This document shows positions 17,668 to 24,555 of a stretch of 64,000 nucleotides of DNA, piece after piece. Made by a program: the position numbers and the translations under genes. Location of the stretch: positions 124,001 to 188,000 of the forward strand of contig CAKSPF010000005.1 of assembly GCA_934481345.1 (NCBI GenBank), read 5' to 3'. The notes beneath the pieces were generated by a model, which worked only from the letters and a program-made list of their open reading frames with translations, was not told the origin of the DNA and did no database searches. Origin of the DNA: an uncultured Clostridia bacterium. Its GTDB lineage: Bacteria; Bacillota; Clostridia; UMGS1810. How positions within the stretch are numbered: the first letter of the stretch is position 1; each line of letters opens with the position of its first letter.

Positions 17668-17817
17668 GCAAACGCATATCCAAACAGTTATGCAAATTAA
17701 GGTAAAACTTAGTGCATAATTTTATATATGCAAACCCGTTTTGCCAGGTATACATGCATTAATCCCAAAAAAATTTATACATAATTATTCGCAAATACTG
17801 TATATATACATAAAGTT
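17668..17817. other. AT-rich intergenic stretch between the nfn promoter and the duplicated gdhA promoter
   Basis: No gene. The stretch contains several TATGCAAA/TGCATA-like and TATACAT-like short motifs, which could be regulator sites shared by nfn and gdhA; no clear dyad stands out. The duplicated segment begins at 17818. Confidence 0.4.
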
Positions 17818-18083
17818 ATATAAATTTTATATTTCCTATTGCATTGACAATATAATAGTGGTAAAATAATATTTGATTGGCATGTTATTGCTTTGCATGT
17901 ACAAAGTATACATAAAATATACATAAGGAGGCTATACATAATGACATATGTAGAAAGAGTTCTTGAAGAATTAAAAGCAAAAAATCCGGCACAGCCGGAA
18001 TTTATTCAGGCTGCAACAGAGGTGCTGACAAGCTTGACACCTGTATTTGAAAAGCATCCTGAATATGAAAAGGCTGCTCTTCT
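17818..18083. repeat. 266-bp direct repeat, copy 1: gdhA promoter and first 48 codons
   Basis: Matches 19931-20196 with only two differences (ACACCT versus GCACCC near position 18037), so 264 of 266 bases are identical by eye; the offset is 2113 bp. It carries promoter, ribosome-binding site and the gdhA 5' end. The match breaks abruptly at 18083/18084 inside the reading frame. Confidence 0.97.
17844..17872 (+). promoter_or_regulatory. Duplicated gdhA promoter, now upstream of the inserted glycosidase gene
   Basis: TTGACA (17844-17849), 17-bp spacer, TAATAT (17867-17872); identical to the promoter at 19957-19985. It should transcribe the gdhA fragment and the GH110-like gene. Confidence 0.75.
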
Positions 18084-18132
18084 ATTCGACTACCCCGTTT
18101 TAATAACATTTGGGAACTTTTTGGAGGAATAA
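17941..18132 (+). pseudogene. gdhA 5' fragment fused to a short foreign tail
   Basis: ATG 17941 follows the strong site AAGGAGG. Codons 1-47 match the intact gdhA N-terminus (MTYVERVLEELKAKNPAQPE), with one residue changed (Thr for Ala in LTPVFE). After the duplication breakpoint the frame runs into 16 unrelated residues (FDYPVLITFGNFLEE) and stops at 18132. It cannot encode a dehydrogenase. As a translated 63-codon leader ending 1 bp before the next ATG, it may feed ribosomes to the GH110-like gene. Confidence 0.9.
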
Positions 18133-18133
18133 A

Positions 18134-19762
18134 ATGGAAACGAACGAAATTTTGATTAAAAAAACCGATGCGGATGTCACCGCCGAAGTGCTTTCGGCTC
18201 TGGCTAAAACAGAAAAGGGAAAAAAGAACATAATAAAATTTGAAAACGCGGTCTATCATTTTCAACGTGAAAATGCATTATATGACTACTTTTATCCGGT
18301 ATATAATCCTAACGGTTATAAATACGTACATTTCCCTATAATAAACAAAGAAAACGTCACCATCGACGGGAACGGCGCCGTGTTTATGTTCCATGACAGA
18401 GTGTATCCCTTTATCACTCAGTGCTCCGGTAATATAACTTATAAAAATTTCACTGTAGACTTTTCCTTTGCAAGATATGCTTATGCCAAGGTTACCGAAG
18501 CGACAGATGAAGGCTTCACGCTTAAAATTCTCCAGAACGACCTTACATATAACGTTGAGGATAATCACAATCTTTCTTTTGTTTCGGGATCTGACCGCAT
18601 ATGCACGGGAGAGAAAAGGTTCTTCCTTCAGAATCTCACACGACAGGCACATTGCTATCTCCTGGCCGGAGACACAACCGATCCTTTGATCAATCCGGCG
18701 ACTATCTTAGTATATACGGACGCTTATGATAAAGGCGAAAACACGCTTCATTTCAAATACCGAAGCGAAAGCAATCACTTCGACTGTCAGATCGGCGACA
18801 CGGCAGTTTTAAGCTTTGATGAGAACAGGGAAAACTCGGTATTCTATCTTGAAGACTCGAAAAACATAAGCTTTGAAAACGTAACCGTTTCGCGTGGTGC
18901 CGGATTCGGGATTTTAGCAACGGTAACGGAAAACATTCACATTAACGGGTGCAGTTTCTCTATTCCCGATGCAAGAAAAAACTCCGAGATCATCTCTGTC
19001 ACAGCGGATCTTATTCATTTTATGCACTGCTCCGGAACGGTTTTGATCGAAAACAGCGTGTTTGAGGACTGTCTTGACGATGCAGTTAACATTCACGGTC
19101 AATATATGCGGATTAAAAAGCTTCTCTCGGAAAATTCGGTCGAGGTTGAATTCTGCCACCAGAGCCACTCATGCCGGACGCTTTATAAAAAAGGTGATCT
19201 TTTGACCGTGTCAGACGGTGAAACAATGCTCGAAAAGGGCAGTGTCACTGTTATTTCCGAGTCACAAATTTGTGACGGCGGCAACCTCTTGGTTTCTTTT
19301 TCAGAAAACATCAAAGACACGTTATCCCCCGGCGACTATCTTGAAAATCCCTCACGAATGCCGGTCATAATTTTCAGAAACAACTCCGTTTCCCGTTGCC
19401 CGCATATAAGAATTTCTTCTTCAAAATACATGGAGGTTTCGCACAACTACTTGAATCTCGGCGGAACAGGCGTCTATATTGCCGATCTTTTCAGCTACTG
19501 GTTCGAGTCTGGAAGAGCACACAGTGTTCTGATTGAGAAAAACCGCTTTGAAGACTCAACAGCTCACGGCACGGCTGCAGGAATCGAGATTACCTCAAAA
19601 CGCCCGGGCGGATACAAACACGAAAACATCACCATAAGAGACAACACATTTAAAATGCAAAAAGGCGTCGCAATTTACGCGGAGAATATTGACAATCTCA
19701 CTTTGAAAAGCAACGACTTTGGCGGGGCTGATGAAATTATCAAAAACTGTTCTTTGAAATAA
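18134..19762 (+). CDS. GH110-like right-handed beta-helix protein (possible alpha-1,3-galactosidase)
   Basis: 542 residues from ATG 18134, which follows GGAGGAATAAA. No signal peptide, so cytoplasmic. It has repeated beta-helix rungs (for example FYLEDSKNISFENVTVSRG, ENIHINGCSF, GTVLIENSVFEDC). The block LIHFMHCSG followed by FEDCLDDAVNIHGQYMRI, with paired Asp and Asn-x-His-Gly-x-Tyr, resembles the conserved core of GH110 alpha-1,3-galactosidases, which remove terminal alpha-1,3-Gal from blood-group-B-type glycans. The family call is from motif memory, not a search; other parallel beta-helix glycosidases are possible. The gene lies entirely inside the gdhA duplication. Hand counts on two 60-bp lines gave 23 and 27 G+C, versus 21 in one gdhA line, suggesting a foreign origin. 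Confidence 0.65.
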   Translation: METNEILIKKTDADVTAEVLSALAKTEKGKKNIIKFENAVYHFQRENALYDYFYPVYNPNGYKYVHFPIINKENVTIDGNGAVFMFHDRVYPFITQCSGNITYKNFTVDFSFARYAYAKVTEATDEGFTLKILQNDLTYNVEDNHNLSFVSGSDRICTGEKRFFLQNLTRQAHCYLLAGDTTDPLINPATILVYTDAYDKGENTLHFKYRSESNHFDCQIGDTAVLSFDENRENSVFYLEDSKNISFENVTVSRGAGFGILATVTENIHINGCSFSIPDARKNSEIISVTADLIHFMHCSGTVLIENSVFEDCLDDAVNIHGQYMRIKKLLSENSVEVEFCHQSHSCRTLYKKGDLLTVSDGETMLEKGSVTVISESQICDGGNLLVSFSENIKDTLSPGDYLENPSRMPVIIFRNNSVSRCPHIRISSSKYMEVSHNYLNLGGTGVYIADLFSYWFESGRAHSVLIEKNRFEDSTAHGTAAGIEITSKRPGGYKHENITIRDNTFKMQKGVAIYAENIDNLTLKSNDFGGADEIIKNCSLK

Positions 19763-19930
19763 AAAATGCTGTGATACAACAGGTGGCAAAGCATCTGTTT
19801 TTGACGGGCAGGATGGCTAAGTTTATACTTCTTGTGTTGTAGTATTCATAACAAGCTGCTCTTTGAAGCTTCACTTGCTAATATTTTATACCGGAATGTA
19901 ACACATCTATTGTAAATCTTCAAAACCTAC
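19763..19930. other. 3' flank of the inserted segment
   Basis: 168 bp of non-coding DNA between the GH110-like gene and the second repeat copy. No convincing terminator: only a 5-bp ATGCT/AGCAT pairing followed by TTTTT around 19793-19803. No inverted ends, transposase remnant or integrase site was found. Confidence 0.5.
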
Positions 19931-20196
19931 ATATAAATTTTATATTTCCTATTGCATTGACAATATAATAGTGGTAAAATAATATTTGATTGGCATGTTA
20001 TTGCTTTGCATGTACAAAGTATACATAAAATATACATAAGGAGGCTATACATAATGACATATGTAGAAAGAGTTCTTGAAGAATTAAAAGCAAAAAATCC
20101 GGCACAGCCGGAATTTATTCAGGCTGCAACAGAGGTGCTGACAAGCTTGGCACCCGTATTTGAAAAGCATCCTGAATATGAAAAGGCTGCTCTTCT
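19931..20196. repeat. 266-bp direct repeat, copy 2: native gdhA promoter and 5' end
   Basis: Second copy of 17818-18083; here the reading frame continues into complete gdhA, so this copy is attached to the functional gene. Confidence 0.97.
19957..19985 (+). promoter_or_regulatory. gdhA promoter
   Basis: TTGACA (19957-19962), 17-bp spacer, TAATAT (19980-19985), about 68 bp before the ATG. A tandem TATACATAA motif lies between the promoter and AAGGAGG. Confidence 0.78.
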
Positions 20197-21397
20197 CGAA
20201 AGAATAGTTGAGCCTGAAAGACAGATAATGTTCAGAGTTCCGTGGGTAGACGATAACGGCAAGGTTCACGTTAACCGCGGATTCAGAGTTCAGTACAACA
20301 GCGCAATCGGACCTTACAAGGGCGGCTTAAGACTTCATCCGTCTGTAAATCTCGGTATAATTAAGTTTTTGGGATTTGAGCAGATATTTAAAAATTCCCT
20401 TACAACTCTGCCTATAGGCGGCGGTAAGGGCGGAAGTGATTTTGACCCGAAAGGCAAATCCGACAATGAAGTTATGGCTTTCTGCCAGAGCTTTATCAGC
20501 GAGCTTTACAGACATATCGGTGCAGATACAGATGTTCCTGCAGGTGACATCGGTACAGGCGCAAGAGAAATCGGATATATGTTCGGTCAGTACAAAAAGC
20601 TTACAAACCGTTATGAAGGTGTTCTTACAGGAAAAGGTCTTACCTGGGGCGGTTCGCTTGTAAGAACGGAAGCTACCGGTTACGGTCTGGTATATTTCGC
20701 AGCTGAAATGTTAAAAGACCTCAATACTTCTTTTGAAGGTAAAACAGTTGTTATCTCCGGTTCGGGTAATGTTGCTATATATGCTACACAGAAGGCACAG
20801 CAGCTCGGCGCTAAAGTAGTTGCACTTTCCGATTCAAACGGATATGTATATGATCCGGAAGGTATCGACCTTGCAGCAGTAAAAGAGATAAAAGAAGTTA
20901 ACAGAGGAAGAATCAAAGAATATCTTAAATACAGACCTAATGCAAAATACACAGAAGGAAAAGGTATTTGGACAATCAAATGCGATATTGCTCTTCCGTG
21001 TGCAACACAGAATGAACTTCTCATAGATGATGCAAAGGCTCTTGTTGCAAATGGCTGCATACTTGTTGCCGAAGGCGCTAACATGCCTACATCTCTTGAC
21101 GCTACAGAGTATCTCCAGAAAAACGGCGTATACTTTGCACCGGGCAAAGCTGCTAATGCCGGCGGTGTTGCTACATCTGCTCTCGAAATGAGCCAGAACT
21201 CGCAGAGACTCTCATGGTCATTTGAAGAAGTTGACGAAAAGCTTCAAAACATAATGGTTACAATTTACAAAAACGCTTACAGCGCTGCCGAAGAATACGG
21301 AAAAGAATTTGACGGCAAGAAAGACCTTGTATCAGGTGCAAATATTGCAGGCTTCTTAAAGGTTGCTACTGCTATGATGGCACAGGGTGTTTGCTGA
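20054..21397 (+). CDS. gdhA: Glutamate dehydrogenase, hexameric (probably NADP-specific)
   Basis: 447 residues from ATG 20054 behind AAGGAGG. Converts 2-oxoglutarate and ammonium to glutamate. The substrate site is visible in GGLRLHPSVNLGIIKFLGFEQIFKN and the catalytic-lysine loop in LPIGGGKGGSDFDPKGKS (reported as GGGKGGSDFDPKGK). DVPAGDIGTGAREIGYMFG is the family block before the Rossmann domain, which has VVISGSGNVAIYATQKAQ. Length and motifs match the bacterial small-type NADP-dependent enzymes. Divergent from nfnAB, an NADPH-generating complex. Its promoter and 5' end are duplicated upstream. Confidence 0.97.
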   Translation: MTYVERVLEELKAKNPAQPEFIQAATEVLTSLAPVFEKHPEYEKAALLERIVEPERQIMFRVPWVDDNGKVHVNRGFRVQYNSAIGPYKGGLRLHPSVNLGIIKFLGFEQIFKNSLTTLPIGGGKGGSDFDPKGKSDNEVMAFCQSFISELYRHIGADTDVPAGDIGTGAREIGYMFGQYKKLTNRYEGVLTGKGLTWGGSLVRTEATGYGLVYFAAEMLKDLNTSFEGKTVVISGSGNVAIYATQKAQQLGAKVVALSDSNGYVYDPEGIDLAAVKEIKEVNRGRIKEYLKYRPNAKYTEGKGIWTIKCDIALPCATQNELLIDDAKALVANGCILVAEGANMPTSLDATEYLQKNGVYFAPGKAANAGGVATSALEMSQNSQRLSWSFEEVDEKLQNIMVTIYKNAYSAAEEYGKEFDGKKDLVSGANIAGFLKVATAMMAQGVC

Positions 21398-21414
21398 TAA
21401 ATAAACTTATAATA

Positions 21415-21450
21415 AAAAAATCATATCGTTTTCGGACGATATGATTTTTT
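21415..21450. terminator. Bidirectional terminator between gdhA and ribF
   Basis: Arms AAAAAATCATATCGT (21415-21429) and ACGATATGATTTTTT (21436-21450) around TTTCGG, with T-rich flanks on both strands. Confidence 0.92.
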
Positions 21451-21453
21451 TAT

Positions 21454-22332
21454 TTATTCAAACAAATTTTTCACATATTTTTTATCTTTTTCAATTTGGC
21501 TTTTTAATGCATCTATATCTGTAAATTTTATTTCCGGTCTGACAAATTCCATAAACTCCAGACGCACTTTTGAACCATACATGCTTTTGCCTTCGTAATT
21601 TAAAATATGGGATTCGATTTTTATATTTTTACCGTCCTCGACAGTCGGATTTATACCTACATTTGTCACAGCGTTATATTCACTGCCGTTTGCGTACAAT
21701 TTAGCCGCATACACGCCGAAACGCGGAATATAAATACTTTCGCCCGGATAAAGATTTACTGTCGGAAAACCGATTTTTCTGCCGAGATGTTTGCCTTCTG
21801 CCGCACAGCCTCCTATACTGTAGTATCTGCCGAGACATTCTTTTGCTTCTTCGGTTTTTCCGTCATCAAGCAATTTTTTTATTCTTGTGGAGCTTACCGG
21901 TTCACCGGCAGCCGAAACTCCGGCTATAACCGTCAAACCGATATGACATTCCGAGCAAAGATTTGCAAGTGTTCTGACATCGCCGCATCGGTTAATTCCA
22001 AAGCGGAAATTATATCCCACTGCCACATGACCTGCATTGAGCTGATTTATCAGTATATTTTTCACAAATTGCTCCGGTGTAAGAGCTCTGAACTGCCCGT
22101 TTAAATCCTGTTTAATTATTCTGTCGGCGCCGTTTGATTTCATAAAAAACTCTTTTTGATGAAAATCTGTAAGAACCTTGCCGCCGCTCGGGGCAATGAC
22201 ATAAACAAGAGTTTTCATGTTATTTTGTTTTGCGGCATCTGCCGCTGCTTTTATAAGCCTTTGATGACCTAAATGCATACCGTCAAATTTTCCTATTGCA
22301 ACAACATTTTTTGTATTAATATCTGTAGTCAT
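21454..22332 (-). CDS. ribF: Bifunctional riboflavin kinase/FAD synthetase
   Basis: 292 residues from ATG 22332, 5 bp after AGGTGA. Makes FMN from riboflavin and then FAD. The N-terminal adenylyltransferase domain has VVAIGKFDGMHLGHQRLI (a Class I nucleotidyl-transferase GxHxGH site) and a later SSTRIKKLL (ISSTxIR-like). The C-terminal kinase domain has GRKIGFPTVNL and the Gly-rich AVTNVGINPTVEDG. It is the last gene of the rimP-ribF operon and its ribosome-binding site lies at the truB stop codon. Confidence 0.96.
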   Translation of the reverse strand: MTTDINTKNVVAIGKFDGMHLGHQRLIKAAADAAKQNNMKTLVYVIAPSGGKVLTDFHQKEFFMKSNGADRIIKQDLNGQFRALTPEQFVKNILINQLNAGHVAVGYNFRFGINRCGDVRTLANLCSECHIGLTVIAGVSAAGEPVSSTRIKKLLDDGKTEEAKECLGRYYSIGGCAAEGKHLGRKIGFPTVNLYPGESIYIPRFGVYAAKLYANGSEYNAVTNVGINPTVEDGKNIKIESHILNYEGKSMYGSKVRLEFMEFVRPEIKFTDIDALKSQIEKDKKYVKNLFE

Positions 22333-22337
22333 AAAAA

Positions 22338-23237
22338 TCACCTGTCACAAAAAGCTTTAACAATTTTTATTGCATTACCCTTTTCGGATTCAAATACTTC
22401 TGCAATACCCACAAATATACTTTTAGCATCATACACGCGGTATACTCCTGTGTTTTCCGCACTTCTTGATACCGCGCCGTTTAAAAGTCTTTGACGCACA
22501 ATATCCGTTACGGTTATTTCATCATACTGTCCGAATACGCTGTCAACAGGGCTCAATACAGCCTCGGGACCTTTTTCTTCGACAGTGCGTCTGATTTCTT
22601 CAAGCGTAAGAGAATCTTTAATATCAAAAACAGAGGAACGTGTTCTTACAAGTTCTGTCATTGCGGCACCGCAGCCGAGTTTTTCTCCTATGTCATGACA
22701 CAGAGAACGAATGTATGTTCCTTTTGAACAAAAAACAGAAAGTTTGAAACTGTTTCTGTCAAAATCCGAAATTTCAGATTTATAAACAGTTATCCTGCGT
22801 GGCTTGCGTTCCGCTTCAATGCCCTTTCTGGCAAGCTCGTACAATTTTTTGCCGTTGATCTTAACGGCACTGTACATAGGCGGAAGCTGCATAAATTCGC
22901 CCGTAAAAGCAGCTACGGCATCGCTTAGCTGCTGATAACTGACATTTACGCTGTTTTCGGACAAAACCTTGCCCCAAATATCATATGTATCGGTAGTAAT
23001 TCCAAGCTGAATTTTAGCAGTATATGCTTTGTCGGAATTTACAAGCATATCGGAAACTTTGGTGCTCTTACCGACGCATATGGGCAAAACTCCCTCTGCA
23101 TTTGGATCAAGGGTTCCTGTGTGTCCGACCTTGCGGGTACCGAGAATTTTACGGATTACATTAACTACATCATGAGATGTATAGCCTTTTTCTTTATTTA
23201 CCGAAACTATTCCGTTCAACTCGTTCAATATTTTCAC
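22338..23237 (-). CDS. truB: tRNA pseudouridine(55) synthase
   Basis: 299 residues. Makes pseudouridine 55 in the T-loop of tRNAs. The catalytic motif GHTGTLDPNAEGVLP contains the active-site Asp, and KVGHTG precedes it. The TruB thumb motif YSAVKINGKKLYELAR is present, and the C-terminus carries a short PUA-like domain. GTG 23237 overlaps the nrnA stop (GTGA), indicating coupling; a clear Shine-Dalgarno is not visible. Confidence 0.96.
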   Translation of the reverse strand: MKILNELNGIVSVNKEKGYTSHDVVNVIRKILGTRKVGHTGTLDPNAEGVLPICVGKSTKVSDMLVNSDKAYTAKIQLGITTDTYDIWGKVLSENSVNVSYQQLSDAVAAFTGEFMQLPPMYSAVKINGKKLYELARKGIEAERKPRRITVYKSEISDFDRNSFKLSVFCSKGTYIRSLCHDIGEKLGCGAAMTELVRTRSSVFDIKDSLTLEEIRRTVEEKGPEAVLSPVDSVFGQYDEITVTDIVRQRLLNGAVSRSAENTGVYRVYDAKSIFVGIAEVFESEKGNAIKIVKAFCDR

Positions 23238-24187
23238 ATCACTTTTTTAATTTCATTTAAAATAAGCTTTTCGGCTTCTTCGGCTGATGCATTGATTGTT
23301 ACACCGGCAGCGCGCTTGTGACCTCCGCCTCCGAGGGCCGCGGCAACTGCCGACACATCTGCATAGTCATTTGAACGCAGGCTTGCCTTTACCTCGTTAT
23401 CACTTTTTATCTTCAGATAGACGCCGACTTCCACACCTCGTATGCTGCGCGGAAGCTGGGCAAGGTCGTCTGTCTGCTCAAAGGACATATTGTATTTATC
23501 GAGAAGATTTTTGTCTACAGAAGCAATGCAGATTTTGTTACCTTCGTAAAATCTCATATCTGTTACAACATCATTTCGTATTCTCAACTGATTAATGCTT
23601 TTTTGCTCAAACAGCATACGCATGACAATCGGTGCATCAATGTTGTATTTCATTAGCTTGGAAGCAATCTCATGAGTTTCTGATGTGGTATTTGAATATC
23701 TGAAGCCGCCGGTGTCGCTGGCAATCGCAATATATAAATAACGTGCGATGTCATCGGTAATACTGATACCGAGCTGATTTTTAATCAAGTCAAACACAAC
23801 CTCTCCGGCTGCCGAAGCATCAGCGTTTATACAGTTGTACATGGCATAGCCGTTATTTGTGCCGTGATGATCGATGCAGCAATTGCATGCAGTTTTGTCA
23901 AATACAGTTTCTTTAATGCTGCCCATCATGTAATCAGCCGCCACGTCTACGGCTATACACACATCATAGTGTTTGTTTATATTTCCAAAAAAATCTTCTT
24001 TCCATACAAAGCTTAATCTGTCCGGGATTGTGCCGTCCAAAAATATGTCGGCACACTTGCCCATGCCTCTTATTGCCGAAACCAAAGCCGCAGCCGAACC
24101 CAGGCAGTCACCGTCCGGGTTTATATGAACGGCAACTGCAAAGGATTGGTTTTGGTTTATTACACGGACGATTTCCGAAGCGCTCAT
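23234..24187 (-). CDS. nrnA: DHH-family oligoribonuclease/pAp phosphatase (NrnA)
   Basis: 317 residues. ATG 24187 lies 1 bp after the rbfA stop and about 9 bp from GGCGGTG; an upstream ATG at 24208 overlaps rbfA and is less likely. DHH ligands are seen in AVHINPDGDCLGSA, DVCIAVDVA and CCIDHHGTN. The DHHA1 signature is AAALGGGGHKRAAGV. NrnA degrades nanoRNAs and pAp, and in Bacillota also the pApA released from c-di-AMP, which links it to GdpP in this window. The order rbfA-nrnA-truB-ribF is conserved in Bacillota. Confidence 0.93.
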   Translation of the reverse strand: MSASEIVRVINQNQSFAVAVHINPDGDCLGSAAALVSAIRGMGKCADIFLDGTIPDRLSFVWKEDFFGNINKHYDVCIAVDVAADYMMGSIKETVFDKTACNCCIDHHGTNNGYAMYNCINADASAAGEVVFDLIKNQLGISITDDIARYLYIAIASDTGGFRYSNTTSETHEIASKLMKYNIDAPIVMRMLFEQKSINQLRIRNDVVTDMRFYEGNKICIASVDKNLLDKYNMSFEQTDDLAQLPRSIRGVEVGVYLKIKSDNEVKASLRSNDYADVSAVAAALGGGGHKRAAGVTINASAEEAEKLILNEIKKVM

Positions 24188-24188
24188 A

Positions 24189-24542
24189 TTATCTGTCACC
24201 GCCGTCATTAATTTTATTTATAAGTTCGTTTATATGCATGCCGTAATCAATTGAAGCGTCAATAACAAAGCTTGGCTGCGGAACGCATCTTAAATCAAGC
24301 CTTGAGCCGATTTCTTTTTTGATAAATCCGGTTGCACTCTTAAGTGCCGCCAGAGTGTTTTTCTTTTCTTCATCGGTACCCATGACTGAAATGTATATTT
24401 TGGCATACTTTAAATCCTTGGAAACATCAGCTGCCACAACGCTTGTCATAGGTGCTATGCGAGGGTCCTTGAGCTCGCGTATAATAGCTGACATTTCACG
24501 TTTTACTTCTTCTTTTATTCTATCAAGTCTGTTAAATGACAT
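24189..24542 (-). CDS. rbfA: 30S ribosome-binding factor A
   Basis: 117 residues from ATG 24542, 7 bp after AGAGGTG; the longer ORF adds 13 residues (MSWKKLKIKRCAV) that lack a site. The KH-like domain runs from FNRLDRIKEEVKREMSAII to ELGSRLDLR-type C-terminal sequence (here KEIGSRLDLRCVP). RbfA matures the 5' end of 16S rRNA and helps cold adaptation. Fourteen bp separate it from infB. Confidence 0.96.
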   Translation of the reverse strand: MSFNRLDRIKEEVKREMSAIIRELKDPRIAPMTSVVAADVSKDLKYAKIYISVMGTDEEKKNTLAALKSATGFIKKEIGSRLDLRCVPQPSFVIDASIDYGMHINELINKINDGGDR

Positions 24543-24555
24543 AACAGCACACCTC

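Noticed and set aside
17818..20196. Insertion-sequence or transposon boundary
   Set aside because: The repeats are 266 bp of functional gdhA DNA, far longer than a target duplication, and no transposase or inverted ends were found.
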